This document shows positions 19,052-28,542 of a stretch of 64,000 nucleotides of DNA, one piece after another. Origin of the DNA: Marinobacter sp. Its GTDB lineage: Bacteria > Pseudomonadota > Gammaproteobacteria > Pseudomonadales > Oleiphilaceae. Position numbers and translations under genes: made by a program. Each line of letters opens with the position of its first letter. Positions within the stretch are counted from its first letter, which is position 1. A model generated the notes under the pieces. That model saw only the letters and a list, made by a program, of their open reading frames with translations, was not told where the DNA came from and did no database searches. The stretch lies in the NCBI RefSeq assembly GCF_014859525.1, contig NZ_JACUUB010000004.1, positions 34,947-98,946 of the forward strand. Direction: 5' to 3'.

Positions 19052-19087
19052 AAAAAGGCCGCCCTGCATAAGCTGGGCGGCCTTTTT
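19052..19087. terminator. Bidirectional Rho-independent terminator
   Basis: AAAAAGGCCGCCC (19052-19064) pairs perfectly with GGGCGGCCTTTTT (19075-19087) around a 10-base loop. The A-run and T-run at either side let it end both the AI-2E family gene on the plus strand and ilvD on the minus strand. Confidence 0.9.
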
Positions 19088-19104
19088 GTTTTCATCAGCG
19101 GTGG

Positions 19105-20940
19105 TCAGTCCAGTTTGGAAAGATCCCTGACCGCGCCTTTGTCGGCGCTGGTGGCCAACAGCGCGTACGCTTTCAGCGCAGCGGATACTTTCCGGTCGCG
19201 CGGCAGCTCAGGTTTCCAGCCCTTGGCATCCCGGGCCTGGCGCCGCTGCTCGAGCTCGTCATGGCTGATCTGCAGGTTGATCGAGCGCTCCGGAATGTTG
19301 ATCAGGATGGTGTCACCATCTTCGATCAGACCGATGGCGCCGCCGGCAGCGGCCTCCGGTGAAGCGTGGCCAATGGACAGGCCGGAAGTGCCACCGGAAA
19401 AGCGGCCGTCGGTCAGCAGCGCGCAGTCCTTGCCCAGCCCCTTCGATTTAAGGTAACTGGTCGGGTACAGCATTTCCTGCATGCCAGGGCCGCCCCGGGG
19501 GCCCTCGTAGCGAATGATCACGACGTCACCGGGTTTAACCTCATCGCCCAGAATGCCGGCAACGGCCGCGTCCTGGCTTTCAAACACCCGGGCCTTGCCT
19601 TCAAACACGTAAATGCTTTCATCCACGCCGGCGGTTTTCACCACGCAGCCATCCCGGGCGATGTTGCCGAACAGCACGGCCAGGCCGCCTTCGGATGAAT
19701 AGGCATTTTCAACCGAACGGATGCAGCCGTCCTCGCGGTCGCCGTCCAGACTGGGCCAGCGTGTGGACTGGCTGAAAGCGGTCTGGGTGGGGATGCCGGC
19801 TGGGCCGGCTTTATAGAATTCGATCACTTCGGGGGTGGGTGAGCGCATGATGTCCCACAGCTCGAGAGCCTCTTTCATGGTTTTGCTGTGCACGGTTGGC
19901 AGGTCGGCGTTGATCAGGCCACCGCGCTCCAGCTCGCCCAAGATGCCCATAATGCCGCCAGCCCGATGAACATCCTCCATGTGGTATTTGGGGGAGTTGG
20001 GGGCGACTTTGCACAGCTGCGGGATCTTTCTCGACAATTGGTCAATCTCAGCCAGGGTGAACTCAACCCCGCCTTCCTGAGCTGCCGCCAGCAGGTGCAA
20101 AATGGTATTGGTGGAGCCACCCATGGCGATGTCCATGACCATGGCATTTTCAAAGGCAGGCAGCGAGGCAATGCTGCGGGGCAGCACGCTGGCGTCATCG
20201 TGTTCGTAAAAGCGTTTGGCATTCGCCACAATTTGGCGACCGGCCTCCAGAAACAGTTGTTCACGGTCTGCGTGGGTGGCCAGCAGGGAGCCATTGCCGG
20301 GCAGCGCAAGGCCGATGGCTTCTGTCAGGCAGTTCATCGAGTTAGCGGTAAACATGCCGGAGCAGGAGCCGCATGTCGGGCAGGCGCTGCGCTCGTATTC
20401 TGCGACCTTTTCGTCGCTGGCGCTGGGGTCTGCAGCGATGACCATGGCATCCACCAGGTCAAGTTTGTGCTCAGACAGCTTGGTTTTACCGGCCTCCATC
20501 GGGCCACCGGAAACGAAAATGGTGGGAATGTTCAGGCGCATGGCGGCCATCAGCATGCCCGGAGTGATCTTGTCGCAGTTGGAAATGCACACCAGCGCGT
20601 CGGCGCAGTGGGCGTTCACCATGTATTCCACAGAGTCGGCGATGATCTCTCGGGAGGGCAGCGAATAGAGCATACCGTCGTGGCCCATGGCGATGCCGTC
20701 ATCCACCGCAATGGTGTTGAACTCTTTGGCAACGCCACCGGCGGCTTCGATTTCGCGGCAGACCAGCTGGCCCAGGTCTTTCAGGTGAACGTGGCCAGGT
20801 ACAAACTGGGTGAAGGAGTTGGCGACGGCGATGATCGGCTTGCCGAAGTCGTCATCTTTCATGCCAGTGGCGCGCCAGAGCGCCCTGGCACCGGCCATGT
20901 TGCGGCCAGCAGTTGACGTGTGGGAACGGTACTGGGGCAT
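19105..20940 (-). CDS. ilvD: Dihydroxy-acid dehydratase IlvD
   Basis: IlvD dehydrates dihydroxyisovalerate and dihydroxymethylvalerate to the 2-keto acids of valine and isoleucine synthesis, using an Fe-S cluster. The 611-residue protein has the cysteines in [12 protein letters not shown] and [19 protein letters not shown], plus the C-terminal [20 protein letters not shown]. The length matches the E. coli enzyme (616). No other ilv gene is nearby. It ends 18 bases from a shared terminator and is divergent from the HDOD gene. Confidence 0.97.
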   Translation of the reverse strand: MPQYRSHTSTAGRNMAGARALWRATGMKDDDFGKPIIAVANSFTQFVPGHVHLKDLGQLVCREIEAAGGVAKEFNTIAVDDGIAMGHDGMLYSLPSREIIADSVEYMVNAHCADALVCISNCDKITPGMLMAAMRLNIPTIFVSGGPMEAGKTKLSEHKLDLVDAMVIAADPSASDEKVAEYERSACPTCGSCSGMFTANSMNCLTEAIGLALPGNGSLLATHADREQLFLEAGRQIVANAKRFYEHDDASVLPRSIASLPAFENAMVMDIAMGGSTNTILHLLAAAQEGGVEFTLAEIDQLSRKIPQLCKVAPNSPKYHMEDVHRAGGIMGILGELERGGLINADLPTVHSKTMKEALELWDIMRSPTPEVIEFYKAGPAGIPTQTAFSQSTRWPSLDGDREDGCIRSVENAYSSEGGLAVLFGNIARDGCVVKTAGVDESIYVFEGKARVFESQDAAVAGILGDEVKPGDVVIIRYEGPRGGPGMQEMLYPTSYLKSKGLGKDCALLTDGRFSGGTSGLSIGHASPEAAAGGAIGLIEDGDTILINIPERSINLQISHDELEQRRQARDAKGWKPELPRDRKVSAALKAYALLATSADKGAVRDLSKLD

Positions 20941-21091
20941 GGTGAGCAGCTATCTCCGTGATTATCTGGTTGCAGGGAATGCAGAGAATAACAGATTCAA
21001 CGCTGGTCGCATGGCTGTTTTGCGGGTGGGTGTTTACAATACGTAACAAGTAGCAAGATATTTTCCAATCGATTACCAGGGGAGTTTGTTT

Positions 21092-22345
21092 ATGGGAGGC
21101 CAGGAAAGCCTGCCGCTGCGTCGTCTGAAGGACTTCCAGCCATTGGGCCGGTTGACCGACGATCAGCTAGTTTTGCTTGCCAGCCGGGCTGAACGCAGAA
21201 CCCACGGGCCCGGACAACGAGTGATGGAACGAGGGGTACGGGATGGCCTGGATTATTTCCTGATCGCCGGAAAAATCGAGCTGGAGTCTGTAGATGGTCG
21301 CAAAACCGTCATCGAGGCAGAGACCGAAAAAGCGGTGAACCCCATCGCTCGGCTACAGCCCAGAATGTACGAGGTGACCGCCGTAAAGGCTTGCGAGTTT
21401 CTGGTGATTGAGCAGGAGGTTCTTAACCAGATGCTCCGGGCAGCCCCTGTGGCTCAGGTCGAGATGGCCTCTGGTGATGGCGGTGCGGATGAGAGCGAAG
21501 AGCATCACTTGCTCATGGAGTTTTACGCCGAGCTTCGGTCGAATCAGCTCAAATTACCGAGTGTGCCTGACGTCGCCTGGAAAGTCCGGAGGGTAGTAGA
21601 TCGCGAGGATTCCACCGCCATGGAAGTTGCTAACGCGGTTTCCGCCGACCCTGCGATGGCTGCGAAGCTGGTCCGCTCTTGCAACAGCCCGCTCTACCGC
21701 GGTTTTAGCGACGTACGTAACGTGCGTGAATCGGTGGTCAGGTTGGGTATGAAAACCACCCGACAACTGGTGACGGTCTTTGCGATGCGCGAAGTGTTCA
21801 AAACCCGTCGGGCGTCTTTGCAGGCGGAAATGGAGCAATTGTGGCGGCATTCCAGAGAGGTGGCCGCCCTGTGTTGGGTATTGGCCGACCATGCCACTCG
21901 CATAGATCCGGAAGAGGCTCTGCTGGCAGGCTTGCTACACGATATCGGCATCGTCCCGGTGTTGGTGCAGGCAGAGCATCATGTCAACCTGTTCGCGGAT
22001 GAGAAAAACCTGCAACATGCCATGGCGGAACTCCGCGCCGACGTGGGTTGCGCCGTGCTTGAGAACTGGGAGTTCCCGGCATCGTTTGTGCAGGCGGCCC
22101 GGCATGCCGAAGACTGGCACTATGAATGCCGGGAGTCGGCACCTCAATTGGTTGATGTTGTGATCGTGGCGCAGTTGCATTCCATGATTGGATCCAGCCA
22201 GAATGCTGGCTTGCCCGCCTTCGATCAGGTTCCTGCCTGGCGTCGGCTGGGAGAGTTGGATCTTAACGCATCCCGAAGCCTGAATCTGTTAAGTGAGGCT
22301 CGGAGCCGGGTGGATGAGGTTCAAAAGCTCCTGTCGATCCGATGA
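21092..22345 (+). CDS. HDOD-domain protein with an N-terminal cyclic-nucleotide-binding-like domain
   Basis: The 417-residue protein has an N-terminal cNMP-binding-like fold (about 10-120), starting LRRLKDFQPLGRLTDDQLVL, and a HDOD domain (about 150-360) with LPSVPDVAWKVRRVV, NSPLYRG, SVVRLGMKTTRQLV and LLAGLLHDIG. HDOD proteins act as non-enzymatic signalling hubs in motility, biofilm and stress control. The N-terminal domain lacks an obvious phosphate-binding cassette, so ligand binding is doubtful. The ATG at 21092 follows AGGGGAG; a TTG two codons earlier is also in frame. No DNA-binding domain is present. The Lon-domain gene follows after 30 bases. Confidence 0.85.
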   Translation: MGGQESLPLRRLKDFQPLGRLTDDQLVLLASRAERRTHGPGQRVMERGVRDGLDYFLIAGKIELESVDGRKTVIEAETEKAVNPIARLQPRMYEVTAVKACEFLVIEQEVLNQMLRAAPVAQVEMASGDGGADESEEHHLLMEFYAELRSNQLKLPSVPDVAWKVRRVVDREDSTAMEVANAVSADPAMAAKLVRSCNSPLYRGFSDVRNVRESVVRLGMKTTRQLVTVFAMREVFKTRRASLQAEMEQLWRHSREVAALCWVLADHATRIDPEEALLAGLLHDIGIVPVLVQAEHHVNLFADEKNLQHAMAELRADVGCAVLENWEFPASFVQAARHAEDWHYECRESAPQLVDVVIVAQLHSMIGSSQNAGLPAFDQVPAWRRLGELDLNASRSLNLLSEARSRVDEVQKLLSIR

Positions 22346-22375
22346 CCTACATCCCGTTCCGGAGTTGGCCTTCCA

Positions 22376-22969
22376 GTGAATGAAACCATTATGAATGTTC
22401 CCCTGTTTCCTCTGAATTCCATTGTTTTGCCCGGGGGGCGCATTCCCCTCCAGCTGTTTGAGCCTCGGTACATCGATATGTTGTCCCGATGCATGAGGGA
22501 GGATCGTGGGTTTGTTGTCGTGCTATTGCGCGACGGCGCAGAAACGGCCAGTAAAGCCGCATTCTACGATGTCGGTACTTATGTCCGGATTATCGATTTT
22601 CAGCAACTGGATAATGGCCTGCTGGGGATCACGGTTGAAGGTGAGCGGAAGGTGTCCGTCGTGCGAAGCTGGCAGCAGGACGACGGTCTGAACCTGGGCG
22701 ATGTGGAATGCTTGATTGCTGAAGCGGAAAGCGTGGTGCCAGAGCGTTACCACGAGTTGCCATCGGTGTTGCGGGCCTTGTTCCGGCATCCGGTGGTAAA
22801 TGATCTGGGTATGGATGTGGACTATGAAGACGCCCGGCACGTAGGCTGGCGATTAACCGAACTGTTGCCGTTGGACAAACAGGAAAAGCAGAGGCTGGCA
22901 GAACTGCAAGATCCGCTGAAGCGACTGGACCGGCTATTAGAGCTGCTTGAGGCACTTGAGCAGAACTAG
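22376..22969 (+). CDS. Lon N-terminal (LON substrate-binding) domain protein
   Basis: The 197-residue protein is a stand-alone LON substrate-binding domain, with VPLFPLNSIVLPGGRIPLQL and FEPRYIDML at the start. It has no ATPase or protease domain. Such proteins are common in proteobacteria; their role is unclear. The GTG at 22376 has CGGAG upstream, whereas the ATG at 22391 (MNVPLFPLN) matches the usual family start but lacks a ribosome site. The last four bases overlap the end of the convergent DedA-PAP2 gene. It is likely co-transcribed with the HDOD gene. Confidence 0.85.
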   Translation: MNETIMNVPLFPLNSIVLPGGRIPLQLFEPRYIDMLSRCMREDRGFVVVLLRDGAETASKAAFYDVGTYVRIIDFQQLDNGLLGITVEGERKVSVVRSWQQDDGLNLGDVECLIAEAESVVPERYHELPSVLRALFRHPVVNDLGMDVDYEDARHVGWRLTELLPLDKQEKQRLAELQDPLKRLDRLLELLEALEQN

Positions 22970-24417
22970 AACAGCGGCCGACAAGCGACGCTGGCGGTAT
23001 TCCATTGCATAGCCAGGTAGCCTGCTGAAAATGCCAGCCAAAGCGCGACCGCGACCCAGGTGCAGGCGTCCGCCCAAATTGGTACGCGGTCATAGCGACT
23101 GTAACTTGCCCGTATTGCGCCGGTGATCACCAGTCCGAGTAAGAACCCGCCAAGCACGTCGGTAAACCAGTTTGTGCCCAAATAGAGCTGGCTTAGCCCG
23201 ATCGGAATCAATGGTAATGACAGCAAGACGTAGGTTTGCCAGCGTTGCTTTTTGCGACTTTCACCGGCGATAAAGCTGGCGGCCATAGTCACCAGAACCG
23301 TCGCGCCTGTGGCCTGAGCGCTGGGGAAAGTGCCGGAGGTCGGGGGTTTCAGTAATGGGCTCGGGCCCTCAAACGGCAGGCCGGTTTTCAGAAGCCAGAC
23401 GCTGACCAGGCTCAGCAGGGCCGCACCGGCAATGTGCAACGCAGCGGCGTAATAACCGCGAAAGGCAAGCACCAGGGTCGCCATAAGGGCCGCACTCAAC
23501 AGAACCGGTGGATCGCCCAGTAGCGTGGCCGCCGCAGCCGGAATGTCCAGCAGGGGTTGTCGTAGTGCATCAAACCAGCTTGAGACCAGTTGATTGAATT
23601 CGTAGGTCCGGCGACTGAAGTTGACCACCTGAGTCAGAATCAGGAGCATCGCCAGCGCAGCGGCGGCCATGACGATGGAAGGCAGCGGGAACTCACCTTT
23701 GCGAGAGGGTCTTTCGTTGGTGTACAGCCGCCAGAAGCGATGGGTGGTGTCGTACCGGGTCATGCGGGATTCCAGCCAGCGATACGGCCTGCTGCCTTCA
23801 CCAACGCCAAGGCGGAACTGAAGCACCACAACATAGAGCACGACCAGAATGGCGGCGCTGACAGCTATAACCGGGTAAAAGTGAGGAGGTGGTTCGATCT
23901 CGCTGGCCAGTGCGCTGCCGATGGCATAGCCTGGCAGCACATAGACCAGCGCCCAGCCCACGGCGGAGATCAGATTGAAGCTGAGAAAACGTCGCCAGGA
24001 CATGTGTAAGGCGCCGGCAATCAGCGGTATGACCGGGCGAATCGGTCCTATAAAACGCCCGGCAATCACGCTTTTGCCGCCGTGCGCGTTGAAAAAGGTT
24101 TCCCCTCGGGTGACGAGTCCCGGGTATCGGGTGAAGGGCCAGACGGAATGCAGGCGGCCTTTGACATAGCGACCTATCGCAAAGCTTATGGCATCGCCGA
24201 TCACCGCGCCCAGCCCCGCCCACAACAATGCCTCTGACAGTGGCATGCCTGACTTTCCAGCCAGAGCAGCAAACCCGAACAGCATGGCAACTCCCGGCAC
24301 GATCAGGCCGGCAATGGCGATCGATTCGACCATCGCTGTGGCGAACAGTGCCAGAATCAGCCAGCCTGGATTGTCGCCTACCCAGGCAGCAGCGTCTGCT
24401 AACCAGGTTTCTGTCAT
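22966..24417 (-). CDS. DedA-PAP2 fusion membrane protein with a degenerate phosphatase site
   Basis: The 483-residue protein joins a DedA domain (about 1-200) to a PAP2-type domain (about 240-450). The DedA half looks intact: VESIAIAGLIVPG, GDAISFAIGR and IAGRFIGPIRPVIPLIAG. DedA proteins move lipid carriers or phospholipids across the inner membrane. In the PAP2 half the catalytic set is lost: PSGH reads Pro365-Ser-Ala-Gln368, SR-x5-H reads Ser409-Gln410-x5-Asn416, and the K-x6-RP element reads KTGLPFEGP. Both catalytic histidines are missing, so phosphatase activity is not expected. The start overlaps the upstream GGDEF-like gene by ATGA, making it the last gene of a three-gene coupled operon. 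Confidence 0.9.
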   Translation of the reverse strand: MTETWLADAAAWVGDNPGWLILALFATAMVESIAIAGLIVPGVAMLFGFAALAGKSGMPLSEALLWAGLGAVIGDAISFAIGRYVKGRLHSVWPFTRYPGLVTRGETFFNAHGGKSVIAGRFIGPIRPVIPLIAGALHMSWRRFLSFNLISAVGWALVYVLPGYAIGSALASEIEPPPHFYPVIAVSAAILVVLYVVVLQFRLGVGEGSRPYRWLESRMTRYDTTHRFWRLYTNERPSRKGEFPLPSIVMAAAALAMLLILTQVVNFSRRTYEFNQLVSSWFDALRQPLLDIPAAAATLLGDPPVLLSAALMATLVLAFRGYYAAALHIAGAALLSLVSVWLLKTGLPFEGPSPLLKPPTSGTFPSAQATGATVLVTMAASFIAGESRKKQRWQTYVLLSLPLIPIGLSQLYLGTNWFTDVLGGFLLGLVITGAIRASYSRYDRVPIWADACTWVAVALWLAFSAGYLAMQWNTASVACRPLF

Positions 24418-25412
24418 GCCTCGATAGATTCTCCCGGACTGAACCAGGCGGAATCCATGCCGCGTTTGCGGGCTTCATGTATTGCCTGATTTGCCCGGTT
24501 GCGCAGTGAGGCCGTGCTGGTATCGCCGTTGCCGCGCGTAGTGCAGCCAAGACTGACCGACGTTCTGCCAATGCCGGGCCATTCATGTTCGCCAATGGTT
24601 CTGCGGATCCGTTCAGCAATCACGCGAACGCCCTCCTCGGGGGTGAAGGGCAGGATCAGAAAAAATTCTGATTCGTTGAGCGTGTACAGGGTGTCGCCGG
24701 CGCGGATAACGCCGAATAAGTGCTCGGTAACCTGTCTGAACAAGCGTTGTAAGCCGGGTTTGCCATGGAGATCGCGCACTTCGTCCGCATAGTCCAGGCT
24801 GAGGTTGATCACCGACAGTGGGTGGCCGGTGGCGATCGCACGGCTGATTTCTTTCTGCAGGGTTTCATCAAGAAAGCGCGAATTGTGGGCGCCGGTCACC
24901 GGGTCGGTAATGGCCAGATCTTCGGCTGACTGGGCGATGTTGTCGTAGTGCCAAATGTAGAGCGCAACCACCACCAGCAGCAGGATAAGGCCTGCGGAGA
25001 CGATCAGCGCGGTTGCACCCGGAGTTGTAATCCAGACCTTGCCAACCACCGGAATCAACAGCAGCGCGGAAAGTCCGAGCCCCCGTCGTAAAGGCAAGAT
25101 CAGCAAGTTAAGAGCCAGTAATGGCATGGCCCAGTGAATAACGCCCGGGCTGTCCAGAGCAAGAATGGCCGCGACCAGGCCGCTGTTCAGGCCGGCAAGA
25201 ATCAGGAGGTGACCCGACGCTGACAATTGCTGGCGGCGGCATACCAGGGTGTATATCAGACCAGAAAGCAGCAGGCCGGTCATCACCAGAGCCAGATAGA
25301 ACAGCTCATAGAAGCCATAGCGAAGGTTTTGTAGTGCCAGCGTAAAGATGAAAATGGCGGTCAGGCCGTATCCGAAGCTGTGTGTCCAGGTTCTCAAGCG
25401 TGTTTCTGTCAT
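24414..25412 (-). CDS. Membrane protein with degenerate GGDEF domain (second of a pair)
   Basis: The 332-residue protein has about six membrane helices in its first 170 residues and a GGDEF-like domain behind them, starting ITDPVTGAHNSRFLDETLQ. The signature is not conserved: at residues 246-250 it reads NESEF instead of GGDEF, and the metal-binding LDIDxFK element reads LSLDYADEV. Diguanylate cyclase activity is therefore unlikely; binding of GTP or c-di-GMP remains possible. The start MTETRLRTW has AGGACAGG upstream and overlaps the preceding gene's stop by ATGA. It is coupled in turn to the DedA-PAP2 gene. Confidence 0.85.
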   Translation of the reverse strand: MTETRLRTWTHSFGYGLTAIFIFTLALQNLRYGFYELFYLALVMTGLLLSGLIYTLVCRRQQLSASGHLLILAGLNSGLVAAILALDSPGVIHWAMPLLALNLLILPLRRGLGLSALLLIPVVGKVWITTPGATALIVSAGLILLLVVVALYIWHYDNIAQSAEDLAITDPVTGAHNSRFLDETLQKEISRAIATGHPLSVINLSLDYADEVRDLHGKPGLQRLFRQVTEHLFGVIRAGDTLYTLNESEFFLILPFTPEEGVRVIAERIRRTIGEHEWPGIGRTSVSLGCTTRGNGDTSTASLRNRANQAIHEARKRGMDSAWFSPGESIEA

Positions 25413-26425
25413 GACGACCTGTCCTGCCGGCCTGCGGAATGTTGTACATCCGAATGTACCCAATTGCTGTAAGCCTGGGTGCGGTTACCACCTTGCTGCT
25501 GTGCACGCCGGAGCGCATTGGCTGCGCTTTGCTGCAGACTGTCTGCATCGTCGCCGATATTCAGGCCGGAAATGCCGGTGCTGACGGTCAGTTTCATGCC
25601 GTGAGACTCCAGCAGTTTGCAAAGGCCGATGCGTATTGTCTCGGCACTCATGGCGGCCCCCGACGTGTTAATGCCGGGGAGGATAACCAGGAATTGAAGG
25701 TCGGCAACTCGATAATAGGTGTCAAAGTCCCGGAGCTGAGAATGCAGATAACGGCCAATCCTTGGCAAAATGGCACGAATGTCTTCGTCGGGGTCGTTGT
25801 CACTGAGGTGAGTGTCGAGGCCAATCATCATTACCGACATGTCAGTGCCTTCGCGTTCGCTGCGCTGAATTTCTTTGTGCAGGTCGGCAGACAGGTATTC
25901 CCGGCTGGCGGCCTGGGTGAGTTCGTCGGTGCGTCGCAACGGCGCCAGTTGTCGGGTTTTGTAATCACGCAGAAAGATCAGCAATGCCGAGAGCAGGGTG
26001 GTCAGCACAAACGCGCTGATCATCTGATGGCGGTCAGGAAGCACAACCGCCCATTGGGTGCTGATCAAAATGGCAAACGTCAACAGAACCGTGGTTAGCG
26101 CCGCCACATGGGTGGGCATCAGGGCGAAGGTGATCAGCGGTAATGCATAGAGCCAGTGGCTGAGAGCCCAGGGACCAACCCACAGAGCGGTCAGCAGTGC
26201 CAGGGTCAGGATAACAAAGCAGGCGATTCTCAAGCGACGCCAGAGCAGCGGGTGGGGTTTGTTGCTGTTAGCCTTGGTTGCGAGGCTGATGCCGGCAGCG
26301 GCTGCCGCACTAACGGCTGCCAGTGGCTCTCCCAGTAACAGGCAAAGCGCGCTGGTAATTGCCAGGATAATAAAGCCGGCCCGTGCGAGCCTGCCTGGCA
26401 AGAATTTTTCAGCCGACTGGGGCAT
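25409..26425 (-). CDS. Membrane protein with degenerate GGDEF domain (first of a pair)
   Basis: The 338-residue protein has about six membrane helices (to near residue 155) and a C-terminal GGDEF-like domain that begins RRTDELTQAASREYLSADLH. Where a cyclase has RYGGDEF this one reads RVADLQF (residues 241-245 are ADLQF), and the LDIDxFK element is replaced by IGLDTHLSDND. It should not make c-di-GMP. The ATG at 26425 is preferred because AAAGGA lies seven bases upstream; an ATG at 26452 would add nine residues. It is the first gene of the coupled operon and is divergent from proA. Confidence 0.83.
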   Translation of the reverse strand: MPQSAEKFLPGRLARAGFIILAITSALCLLLGEPLAAVSAAAAAGISLATKANSNKPHPLLWRRLRIACFVILTLALLTALWVGPWALSHWLYALPLITFALMPTHVAALTTVLLTFAILISTQWAVVLPDRHQMISAFVLTTLLSALLIFLRDYKTRQLAPLRRTDELTQAASREYLSADLHKEIQRSEREGTDMSVMMIGLDTHLSDNDPDEDIRAILPRIGRYLHSQLRDFDTYYRVADLQFLVILPGINTSGAAMSAETIRIGLCKLLESHGMKLTVSTGISGLNIGDDADSLQQSAANALRRAQQQGGNRTQAYSNWVHSDVQHSAGRQDRSS

Positions 26426-26560
26426 GTTTCTATCCTTTGCTGACGCATCCATTTGAATCTGTGCAGCGCTATAATAGTCGTTTGGGATGCGGACTTGAAA
26501 CGGGAAAGGTAAAGTATCGGTCTTGTTCCGGATTCAGCTTGCAACTATAAAGGTATTCCA

Positions 26561-27817
26561 ATGGATGTAGCAGCCTACATGGCAGAGCTTGGCCAGCAGG
26601 CGCGTGCCGCGGCCCGCAAAGTGGCCCGCTCAACCACAGCCGTGCGCAATCAGGCCCTGTTGGCGACGGCCAGCGCCCTGGGTGACGCTCGACAGGAGCT
26701 TGTTCGGGCCAATCAGAAAGATCTCGACGCTGGCCGTTCCAATGGTCTGGACGATGCCATGCTGGATCGTCTGGAACTTACGGAGGCGCGCATAGACGCC
26801 ATGATTGAAGGCCTGGCTCAGGTCGCCGGGCTGCCGGACCCGGTCGGGGTCATTACCGACATGACCTATCGTCCTTCTGGTATCCAGGTTGGCAAGATGC
26901 GGGTGCCGCTGGGCGTGATCGGCATCATTTATGAATCCCGGCCCAACGTCACCGTTGAGGCAGCCAGCTTGTGTCTGAAGTCCGGTAACGCAACCATTTT
27001 GCGTGGTGGCTCTGAGGCCATCCACTCGAATCAGGCCATTGCCGAGTGTCTGGCTTCGGGGCTGGCTTCTGTCGGTTTGCCGAAAGCGGCGGTGCAGGTG
27101 GTGGCAACCACCGATCGAGCTGCTGTTGGCGAGCTGATCACCATGCCCCAGTACGTTGATGTGATTGTCCCCAGGGGCGGCAAGGGACTGATCGAGCGGA
27201 TCAGCCGGGATGCCAGAGTGCCCGTCATCAAACACCTGGACGGTGTTTGCCATGTGTACATCGACAGCCACGCCGATCCCGAAAAGGCGTTGAAGGTGGC
27301 CGTTAATGCCAAAACTCACCGTTATGGCACCTGCAACACCATGGAAACCCTGCTGGTGGATCAGGAAATTGCCGGGGATATGCTGCCTCTGCTGGCGGCA
27401 GAGTTTGTCGCCAAGGGTGTGGAGCTTCGTGGTTGCGAGCGCACCTGTGCGATCGTGAGCGGTCTTGTGGCGGCCACCGAGGACGACTGGCATGCCGAAT
27501 ACCTGGCACCGGTATTGGCGGTTCGGGTTGTTGATGGTCTGGACGGGGCCATTGAGCACATCAATCATTACAGCTCTCAGCACACAGACAGCATCATCAC
27601 TGAAAACTACACCCGGGCCCGCCGTTTCCTGACCGAGGTGGATTCGAGTTCCGTCATGGTCAATGCGTCGACCCGATTTGCAGACGGCTTCGAGTACGGC
27701 TTGGGTGCAGAAATCGGCATCTCTACCGACAAGATTCACGCTCGTGGGCCGGTTGGTCTCGAAGGGCTGACGTCACAGAAGTACGTGGTGTTCGGTGACG
27801 GCCACGTTCGGGCCTGA
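26561..27817 (+). CDS. proA: Glutamate-5-semialdehyde dehydrogenase (gamma-glutamyl phosphate reductase) ProA
   Basis: ProA reduces gamma-glutamyl phosphate to glutamate semialdehyde with NADPH in proline synthesis. The 418-residue protein matches family length. The segment [22 protein letters not shown] carries the catalytic Cys, and [20 protein letters not shown] and [19 protein letters not shown] are typical. A TATAAT hexamer at 26470-26475 is a candidate -10 about 90 bases upstream. nadD begins five bases after the stop, starting a long co-directional run to lipB. proB is not in the window. Confidence 0.97.
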   Translation: MDVAAYMAELGQQARAAARKVARSTTAVRNQALLATASALGDARQELVRANQKDLDAGRSNGLDDAMLDRLELTEARIDAMIEGLAQVAGLPDPVGVITDMTYRPSGIQVGKMRVPLGVIGIIYESRPNVTVEAASLCLKSGNATILRGGSEAIHSNQAIAECLASGLASVGLPKAAVQVVATTDRAAVGELITMPQYVDVIVPRGGKGLIERISRDARVPVIKHLDGVCHVYIDSHADPEKALKVAVNAKTHRYGTCNTMETLLVDQEIAGDMLPLLAAEFVAKGVELRGCERTCAIVSGLVAATEDDWHAEYLAPVLAVRVVDGLDGAIEHINHYSSQHTDSIITENYTRARRFLTEVDSSSVMVNASTRFADGFEYGLGAEIGISTDKIHARGPVGLEGLTSQKYVVFGDGHVRA

Positions 27818-27821
27818 TCTC

Positions 27822-28472
27822 ATGCATGTCATCTATGGCGGTACCTTTGACCCGGTTCATCATGGTCATCTTCGGCTTGGGCTCGAAATCTCGGACGCTC
27901 TGGCGGTGGACCGGGTGCATCTGTTGCCCTGTCATATCCCACCGCATCGGGGCAACACCGGGGCGACGTCTGAGCAGCGGCTTGAGCTGATCCGGCTGGC
28001 AATAAACGGCGAGCACCGGCTGTGTGTGGACGACCGGGAGCTGCATCGGGCCGGCGCGTCCTATACCGCGGACACGCTCCGCCAGTTGCGAGCAGAGTTG
28101 GGTCCGGAAATGCCGCTGGTTATGGTGGTGGGTACGGACGCCTTCGCCGCCTTTGATCGCTGGCGTGAGTGGGTGGATATCCCGGCGTTGGCTCATATTG
28201 TGGTGGTTCAGCGCCCGGGTGCGGGTATCCCTGTTGGCAGTCAGGCCGCCCGGTTGCTGGCTGAGCGCAGCGTGCCTGGCCCCGAAGCCCTGAGAGCAAG
28301 TCCTTGCGGCGCCATTCTGCAGCTGAATCCGCCCCTGCTGGACATTTCTGCAACGGGCATTCGCCAACGGATTGCCAGCGGTCGCTCCCCCCGCTACCTG
28401 ACGCCAGACCCGGTGTGGCAAAGAATTCAGTCGCTCCGCCTGTATGGCGCGTGCCCTGCCGGGAACTTTTAG
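27822..28472 (+). CDS. nadD: Nicotinate-nucleotide adenylyltransferase NadD
   Basis: NadD adenylates nicotinate mononucleotide to deamido-NAD, a step shared by de novo and salvage NAD synthesis. The 216-residue protein starts [20 protein letters not shown], containing the nucleotidyltransferase GGTFDPxHxGH motif, and ends with the [20 protein letters not shown] segment. An in-frame start at 27795 would overlap proA and lacks homology. The arrangement proA-nadD-rsfS-rlmH is standard in Pseudomonas relatives. Confidence 0.96.
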   Translation: MHVIYGGTFDPVHHGHLRLGLEISDALAVDRVHLLPCHIPPHRGNTGATSEQRLELIRLAINGEHRLCVDDRELHRAGASYTADTLRQLRAELGPEMPLVMVVGTDAFAAFDRWREWVDIPALAHIVVVQRPGAGIPVGSQAARLLAERSVPGPEALRASPCGAILQLNPPLLDISATGIRQRIASGRSPRYLTPDPVWQRIQSLRLYGACPAGNF

Positions 28473-28542
28473 TGATACAATTGCGTTTGAATATCACTTA
28501 TCGGGTGGCCGCTCTGGTCAGAGCCCGGAAAACAGGGTAATT

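Noticed and set aside
19888..20916. 342-codon open frame antisense to ilvD
   Set aside because: The composition (Gly, His, Gln, Val rich) is that of a reverse-strand shadow and no motif is present.
26630..27739. 369-codon open frame antisense to proA
   Set aside because: Complete overlap with a well-supported gene and shadow-like composition.
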